In this document: in pieces, positions 61,787 to 64,000 of the stretch
Layout: each line of letters starts with the position of its first letter
How positions within the stretch are numbered: position 1 is the stretch's first letter
From: Paraburkholderia sp. PREW-6R
Lineage (GTDB): Bacteria; Pseudomonadota; Gammaproteobacteria; Burkholderiales; Burkholderiaceae
Direction: 5' to 3'
Length of the DNA stretch: 64,000 nt
Assembly: GCF_039621805.1 (NCBI RefSeq)
Contig: NZ_CP155074.1
Coordinates: forward strand, 186,001-250,000
Position numbers and translations under genes: made by a program
The notes under the pieces: model-generated
What the model was told of the DNA's origin: nothing
Databases searched by the model: none
Seen by the model: the letters and a program-made list of their open reading frames with translations, nothing else

Positions 61787-61816
61787 GAAATTCTCCGTCA
61801 GATGTCTCGTCTGGTC

Positions 61817-61841
61817 GTTCTGTTAGATAGAACGATGTTCT
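61817..61841. promoter_or_regulatory. Repeated GTTCTGTT with an inverted AGAAC, candidate IclR operator
   Basis: GTTCTGTT occurs at 61817-61824 and 61837-61844, 20 bases apart (two helical turns), with AGAAC (61829-61833) inverted between them. It lies 31-58 bases upstream of the MFS start codon. Three half-sites on one face of the helix fit IclR-family operators; the regulator at 57546 is the candidate. Confidence 0.5.
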
Positions 61842-61973
61842 GTTTAATGAGTGTGTCGAGGTTAGTCGCAGTGGCTTTTGCGAGGAATACGGGGTTTACC
61901 TGGTGAACTGCAGCGTGATGGGCGCGCTGTGAGACGGGGTCAGACAAGAGGGCGCGCGGCTGCGCCCGGTTTG

Positions 61974-62321
61974 CTAGCCGAGCCGTTGCAACATGTCGAG
62001 CAGCATGTCGAACGAAAGCGGCTTGCGCGCATACTGGATGGTGGGATTGGGCTGCATGGGAATTTCCGCAGCTGCGCTACACAGGATGATTGGAATCTTG
62101 CGCAGATCCGCATCGGCGTTCAGTGCGGCGCACAGCTGCAATCCGGACATGACCGGCATCATGCAGTCGGAAACGATGATGTCGGGCCGCGTTCTGCCTA
62201 TCTCTTCGAGCGCGGCTGCGCCGTTCGACGCAGTCAGCACCGTATAGCCGTGCCGCTCCAGCAACAGTCGCCAGACCGTGAGGATGTCGAACTCGTCGTC
62301 CACGACCAGAATGGTTTTCAT
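61974..62321 (-). CDS. Single-domain response regulator (receiver only)
   Basis: 115 residues: acidic pair in VVDDEFD, phospho-acceptor Asp in VSDCMMPVMSG, Ser in ILCSAAA in place of the usual Thr position, and Lys in YARKPLS. No output domain. It starts six bases after the KaiC-like gene ends, so the two are co-transcribed. It probably signals by protein contact, with the KaiC-like ATPase or a kinase elsewhere. Confidence 0.9.
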   Translation of the reverse strand: MKTILVVDDEFDILTVWRLLLERHGYTVLTASNGAAALEEIGRTRPDIIVSDCMMPVMSGLQLCAALNADADLRKIPIILCSAAAEIPMQPNPTIQYARKPLSFDMLLDMLQRLG

Positions 62322-62327
62322 GTGGGG

Positions 62328-63803
62328 CTACGAATGGCGTCGCGGCAACAGGGTGGCCGACAGGCCGGGCGCCGAATAGACGCTGGCGGGACTGACCACC
62401 CTGTCCAGCACGTCTAAACCCTCCGACGAGATCACCAGTTCCCGCAGCGACGTGTCGTGCGCGCTCTCGCGTTGCTTGACGGCGGAAATCATGCGCAGCA
62501 GGCCCGCGTCGGTTTCGGCATAGCGCAGCAGTACGAGGTTTTCCGTCAGCGCCGAGACGCGCACGCTCTTCGCATGCCCCGGATCGGCGTAAAGCGGGAG
62601 CTCTTCGGTCAGCAGCGTGGTGACTGCGGCCTCCCGGAGCTGATGCAGCAGCGCGTTCAAAAACAGGCCGAAGCGCTCACTTCGCATTGACGAGTCGCGG
62701 AAACCTTCAACGCCGTCGATCACGATGCGCGACGCACCGATCCGCTTTGCCGTGGCGAGCGCGTTGGCCGCGACTTCGTCGACCGCCAGCTCGATCGCAG
62801 GCTGCCACAGAATAACGAGCCGGCCGTCACGGTGCGCGTCGGCGAGCGCAATGGAAACGGCTTCGGCCTTGCCGATCAGCCGCTGTGGTCCTTCGTAAAA
62901 GCCCACGTACACGCAGCGCTCGCCACGTGCGACGCCCGCCGCGAGGAACTGCAGGCCGAGCAGCGTCTTGCCCACGCCGGACGGACCGATCAGCGTGGTC
63001 GTGGAGCCTTGCGCGAAGCCGCCGCCAAGCAGGTCGTCCAGATGCGGGAGCCCGAAGCCGAGGCGATTTTTCAGATCGACGGGACCAGGCATGTCGGCGC
63101 CTTGCGATTCCAGGCGCGGAAACATCAGCAGGCCGCTCTCCGTGATACGGAACAGGTGCTTGCCCATCAGATGATTGCGCCCGCGCATCTTGTGCACTTC
63201 GATTTCGCGCGCCCGGCGCATGCCGTCGCTGTAGCGATTCAGCTCGATGAGCCCGTCGACGAGCGTGTGCTCCGGATGCGGTTCGTTGCCCGAGAGCGGC
63301 GCGAGCAGCAGCGTGGTGCAGCCCATCGCCGCCACCAGCGCGTTCAGCTCGTGAATGAACTTCGACAGCGACAGTTCGGTTTCGCTGAATTCACGCGCGC
63401 TGCGAAACCCGTCGATGATCATCAGGCTCGGGCGGTAGTCGTAGATGCTCGACGCGAGCATTTTCAGGAAGCCGTCGAGACCGTCCTGCATCAGTTCGTG
63501 ATAGCCGGACACGAACAGCATTTGCTGGGCGACCGCGGCTTCGTCGAAGAAACTCAGGTTTTTCAGGTGGCTCAGCAGTTTGTCGTGCGATTCGGCGATC
63601 AGGGTCGTATAGAGCACCTTCTCGCCCTGAGTGACGCGGTGAAATCCAATCTGACTCGACAGAATGGTCTTGCCGGCGCCGGCCATGCCTTCAAGAAGAT
63701 AGACGCCGCCTTTCACCAGACCTCCGCCGAGAATCTCGTCGAGACCTGGAACACCCGTCTCCACATTGGAGCGGGACGACGCCGCGGGTTCATGCATAGT
63801 CAT
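62328..63803 (-). CDS. Double-domain KaiC-like ATPase
   Basis: 491 residues with two RecA/KaiC domains. Domain 1: Walker A GMAGAGKT (39-46) and Walker B LMIIDGF. Domain 2: Walker A GPSGVGKT (about 271-278) and RIVIDGVEG. The double catalytic-glutamate motif that follows beta-strand in cyanobacterial KaiC is reduced (LIAESHD and FYEGPQ), and the Ser-Thr autophosphorylation pair of KaiC CII was not recognised. No kaiA or kaiB is near. Such proteins in heterotrophs are linked to signalling and stress, here with a response regulator. Confidence 0.9.
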   Translation of the reverse strand: MTMHEPAASSRSNVETGVPGLDEILGGGLVKGGVYLLEGMAGAGKTILSSQIGFHRVTQGEKVLYTTLIAESHDKLLSHLKNLSFFDEAAVAQQMLFVSGYHELMQDGLDGFLKMLASSIYDYRPSLMIIDGFRSAREFSETELSLSKFIHELNALVAAMGCTTLLLAPLSGNEPHPEHTLVDGLIELNRYSDGMRRAREIEVHKMRGRNHLMGKHLFRITESGLLMFPRLESQGADMPGPVDLKNRLGFGLPHLDDLLGGGFAQGSTTTLIGPSGVGKTLLGLQFLAAGVARGERCVYVGFYEGPQRLIGKAEAVSIALADAHRDGRLVILWQPAIELAVDEVAANALATAKRIGASRIVIDGVEGFRDSSMRSERFGLFLNALLHQLREAAVTTLLTEELPLYADPGHAKSVRVSALTENLVLLRYAETDAGLLRMISAVKQRESAHDTSLRELVISSEGLDVLDRVVSPASVYSAPGLSATLLPRRHS

Positions 63804-64000
63804 TGTGGTGTGTCATTCAGGGGGCGGACAAACGTAGCCTCGAACGCTGCGTCGCTTTGCTTAAACAGGTAACGGACGCAAGCGCCGTTCCCGCAAGCTG
63901 GCGGCGGCGACGACGTGACGACTCGGATGCAGGCGATTCTAACTGGCGCAGCGCAAGTTTGGCGGCACGGTGTGCGTAAGCCGACGCACCTTGCGGGTGC
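63804..64000. other. Upstream region of the KaiC-like gene at the window end
   Basis: 197 bases without a recognisable gene; it should hold the promoter of the minus-strand KaiC/response-regulator operon. A dyad GTGCGTAAG-CCGACGCAC lies near 63970-63990. Confidence 0.35.

Noticed and set aside
1..64000. CRISPR arrays, insertion sequences, integrases, prophage genes
   Set aside because: No regular direct-repeat array, transposase or phage structural protein was recognised on either strand.

Overview
The window is high-GC, gene-dense DNA. Its content fits a soil or plant-associated member of the Burkholderiales, most likely Paraburkholderia or a close relative. The reasons are the number of CaiB/BaiF CoA-transferases, LysR/IclR/GntR regulators, NMT1-type ABC and TRAP importers, a TctDE-like two-component pair, a DUF3309 miniprotein and an AmpR/PenR-like regulator. 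This is inferred from protein families only; there is no rRNA marker. I recognise no tRNA, rRNA, CRISPR array, insertion sequence or prophage. The window reads as a chain of catabolic cassettes, each with its own importer, enzymes and local regulator.

Layout, left half. A sirtuin truncated by the window edge (3-761) is followed by an NMT1-type binding protein, a quinone oxidoreductase, a citrate-type MFS symporter and a TctD/TctE-like two-component system (903-6434). Next come a PPC/DUF296 protein, a GGDEF-EAL protein with a small partner, and a Tat-exported purple-acid-phosphatase-like enzyme (6451-11364). On the minus strand lie a CoA-transferase, an atypical crotonase and an MFS transporter, with a LysR gene upstream (11479-15868). 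A MalEFG-type sugar or polyol ABC importer (minus) diverges from an SDR dehydrogenase, the ATPase and an RpiR regulator (plus) (15917-22282). Two tandem IclR genes diverge from a metal-site-altered metallo-beta-lactamase-fold protein, an FAD monooxygenase and a DUF2783 protein (22296-27387).

Middle. After an Sfp-type phosphopantetheinyl transferase, a YbfB-type MFS exporter, an Lrp/AsnC regulator and a flavin reductase comes the first highlight (33264-40895). A LacI regulator diverges from a TRAP importer, a VOC protein, a RuBisCO-like protein (RLP) and a DUF1537 sugar-acid kinase; an SDR, a DUF3309 miniprotein and a GntR regulator follow on the minus strand. Kinase plus RLP matches the logic of the described 3-oxo-isoapionate (apionate) pathways, but the recognised upstream apionate enzymes are absent, so the substrate may be different.

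Right half. The second highlight is 45848-54145: a GntR regulator, a complete NMT1-type ABC importer, two isocitrate-lyase/PEP-mutase-family lyases and a LeuCD-like hydro-lyase pair between them. It resembles the dimethylmaleate hydratase/dimethylmalate lyase module of anaerobic nicotinate degradation, here linked to a high-affinity importer. Then follow an orphan AmpR-like regulator, a compositionally odd gene, a TehA-type transporter, an IclR-controlled MFS, CoA-transferase and citryl-CoA-lyase-like operon (58298-61786), and a double-domain KaiC-like ATPase with a single-domain response regulator (61974-63803).

Several intergenic regions carry clear symmetry elements next to their likely regulator genes (19156-19336, 24175-24223, 34340-34476, 46673-46688, 61817-61841). 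A 13-bp perfect stem lies between the MalE- and MalF-like genes (17747-17782).
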